Assembly: GCA_028293055.1 (NCBI GenBank)
Contig: JAQGLD010000371.1
Span: 1 to 6,103 of the forward strand
DNA length: 6,103 nucleotides
DNA from: Alphaproteobacteria bacterium
Lineage (GTDB): Bacteria; Pseudomonadota; Alphaproteobacteria; Sphingomonadales; Sphingomonadaceae
Direction of reading: 5' to 3'
The translations under genes and the position numbers were made by a program. Position 1 is the first letter of the stretch, and each line of letters opens with the position of its first letter. The notes below the pieces were generated by a model. The model saw only the letters and a program-made list of their open reading frames with translations, made no database searches and had not been told where the DNA came from. Positions 4,865-6,103 of the stretch are shown one piece after another.

Positions 4865-6103
4865 TCAGGCGGACCATCCGCATTGCCGACCCTTATTCTG
4901 TTGCTTGAGCCAGGCCATGAGCGGCCGGAAATATTCGATCATCGCTTCGCCTGAAATCTCGCGAGAGCCGGTGAAAGCCTGGAGGGCGTCCGGCCAGGGC
5001 TTGGACGCGCCCATCGACAGCATCGCGTCGAGCCGCCGGCCGACTTCCTTGTTGCCGTAGAATGAGCAGCGATGGAGGGGCCCGGTCCAGCCCGCCTGCT
5101 TGCACGCCGCTTGATAGAACTGAAACTGGAGGATGCGGGCGAGGAAATAGCGCGCGTAAGGCGTGTTGCCCGGAATGTGATATTTGGCGCCCGGATCGAA
5201 ATCCTGCTCGGTGCGCGGCACCGGAGGCACGATGCCCTGGTAGCGCAGCCGCAGATCGTTCCAGCCCTTCTCATAGTCGCCGGTAGCGATCTGGCCGCTG
5301 AATACGCCCCAGCGCCATTTGTCGACGAGCAGGCCGAACGGCAGGAAGGCGACCTTGTCCATTGCCTGGCGGAGCAGCAGGCCGATATCCTTGTCCGGCG
5401 AAGGGACCTTGGCCTGAGGCAGCAGGTCGAGGCCGACCAGATAATTGGGAGTGACCGACAAAGCGATGAAGTCGCCGATCGCCTCGTGGAAACCGTCATT
5501 GGCGCCATTCTCGTAGAGAAAGGGCTGTCCCTTGTAGGCGCGCTGGTAGAAATTGTGGCCGAGCTCGTGGTGGATAGTGACGAAATCGTCGGCATTCACC
5601 TTGGTGCACATCTTGACCCGCAGATCGGCCTGGTTGTCGATGTCCCAGGCCGAGGCGTGACAGATCACCTCGCGATCTCGCGGCCGGACGATCTGCGACC
5701 TTTCCCAGAAGCTTGCCGGCAGCGGCGCGAAGCCGAGCGAGGTGTAGAAGCCCTCCCCGGTCTTCACCATCCGGACCGGATCATATTGCTTCGCGGCGAG
5801 AAGGTCGGCGAGGTTGTAGCCGATGTCGCCGGCGCCCGCCGGCGCGACGACATCGTAGATATTCCCCCATTCCTGCGCCCACATATTGCCGAGCAGGTCG
5901 GCGCGGATCGGGCCGGTCTTCGGCTGGACCGCATCGCCATATTTCTGGTTGAGCTTGTTGCGAGTGTAGCAATGGAGCTGGTCGTAGAGCGGCTTGACCT
6001 GCCCCCACAGGCGGTCGGTCATCTTCGCGAAATCGTCGGCCGGCATGTCGTAGCCCGAGCGCCACATCGCGCCGGTATCGGCATAGCCGAGCTCCTTGGC
6101 GCC
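4865..6103 (-). CDS. M2-family zinc peptidyl-dipeptidase (ACE-like), C-terminal 412 residues
   Basis: Homologue of angiotensin-converting enzyme, a zinc metallopeptidase that removes dipeptides from peptide C-termini; bacterial forms are usually exported. The N-terminal part, including any signal peptide, lies beyond the right edge. The frame is open through position 6103, so the ATG at 6067 is internal: the preceding codons read GAKELGYADTGA, matching the family. Numbering from the first visible codon: zinc motif HHELGH with His179, Glu180 (catalytic) and His183, and third ligand Glu207 in GFHEAIGD, the same 28-residue span as in human ACE. The substrate-binding set also matches: KYHIPGNTPYARYF gives Lys307, His309, Tyr316, Arg318 and Tyr319, equivalent to ACE Lys511, His513, Tyr520, Arg522 (chloride ligand) and Tyr523. 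The C-terminus EYFRPLMAWLKQQNKG then ends naturally with no membrane anchor. All visible catalytic parts are intact. It probably takes part in peptide scavenging in the periplasm. Confidence 0.96.
   Translation of the reverse strand, partial: GAKELGYADTGAMWRSGYDMPADDFAKMTDRLWGQVKPLYDQLHCYTRNKLNQKYGDAVQPKTGPIRADLLGNMWAQEWGNIYDVVAPAGAGDIGYNLADLLAAKQYDPVRMVKTGEGFYTSLGFAPLPASFWERSQIVRPRDREVICHASAWDIDNQADLRVKMCTKVNADDFVTIHHELGHNFYQRAYKGQPFLYENGANDGFHEAIGDFIALSVTPNYLVGLDLLPQAKVPSPDKDIGLLLRQAMDKVAFLPFGLLVDKWRWGVFSGQIATGDYEKGWNDLRLRYQGIVPPVPRTEQDFDPGAKYHIPGNTPYARYFLARILQFQFYQAACKQAGWTGPLHRCSFYGNKEVGRRLDAMLSMGASKPWPDALQAFTGSREISGEAMIEYFRPLMAWLKQQNKGRQCGWSA

Noticed and set aside
4939..5595. 218-codon minus-strand frame inside the M2 peptidase gene
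   Set aside because: It is an out-of-frame Ser/Arg/Thr-rich translation; the M2 frame carries all catalytic motifs.
1..6103. Mobile element, CRISPR array, tRNA or prophage signature
   Set aside because: I saw no terminal repeats, target-site duplications, spaced direct repeats, tRNA-like cloverleaf, transposase or integrase motif on either strand.

Overview
The window is a GC-rich bacterial chromosome segment. It is most likely from an alphaproteobacterium of the order Sphingomonadales (Sphingomonas and relatives). The reasons are codon use with strong G/C at third positions, SD-led starts, the set of conserved sphingomonad-type exported proteins, and a long-form AhcY preceded by an ArsR-family (SahR-like) operator. 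The taxonomic call is inference; no marker gene settles it. The region reads as ordinary chromosome. I see no insertion sequence, phage gene, tRNA, rRNA or CRISPR array.

Layout, left to right. (1) Positions 1-826, minus strand: the N-terminal 275 codons of S-adenosylhomocysteine hydrolase (ahcY), cut by the window edge, with a GTG start. Its upstream region (827-950) holds a perfect 20-bp palindromic operator and a leader that can fold into mutually exclusive hairpins. This is the most interesting non-coding signal in the window. (2) Positions 951-1439, minus: a small exported protein with four cysteines and no recognised family. (3) Positions 1592-2152, minus: a YqgE/AlgH (UPF0301) family protein. 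(4) Positions 2240-3151, minus: an integral-membrane di-iron desaturase/hydroxylase with three histidine boxes. (5) A 240-bp divergent intergenic region, then (6) 3392-3874, plus: a Prx5-type peroxiredoxin. (7) Positions 3969-4235, plus: an 88-residue predicted single-pass membrane protein. (8) Positions 4253-4780, minus, converging on it with a 17-bp gap: a secreted YbjN-like protein. (9) Positions 4865-6103, minus: the C-terminal 412 residues of an M2-family (angiotensin-converting-enzyme-like) zinc peptidyl-dipeptidase, running off the right edge.

How the genes fit together: this looks like a row of mostly independent housekeeping and envelope genes rather than one pathway. AhcY clears S-adenosylhomocysteine in the methyl cycle and seems to have its own regulated promoter. 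The membrane desaturase (lipid or carotenoid modification) and the peroxiredoxin (peroxide removal) are divergently transcribed from a shared region and could both serve membrane/oxidative homeostasis, but this is only context. The exported proteins and the M2 peptidase act in the envelope. Long plus-strand open frames over 221-919, 957-1685 and 1547-3139 are antisense shadows of the minus-strand genes. I found no convincing evidence for a wholly new multi-gene system; the ahcY leader is the best candidate for something not yet described.
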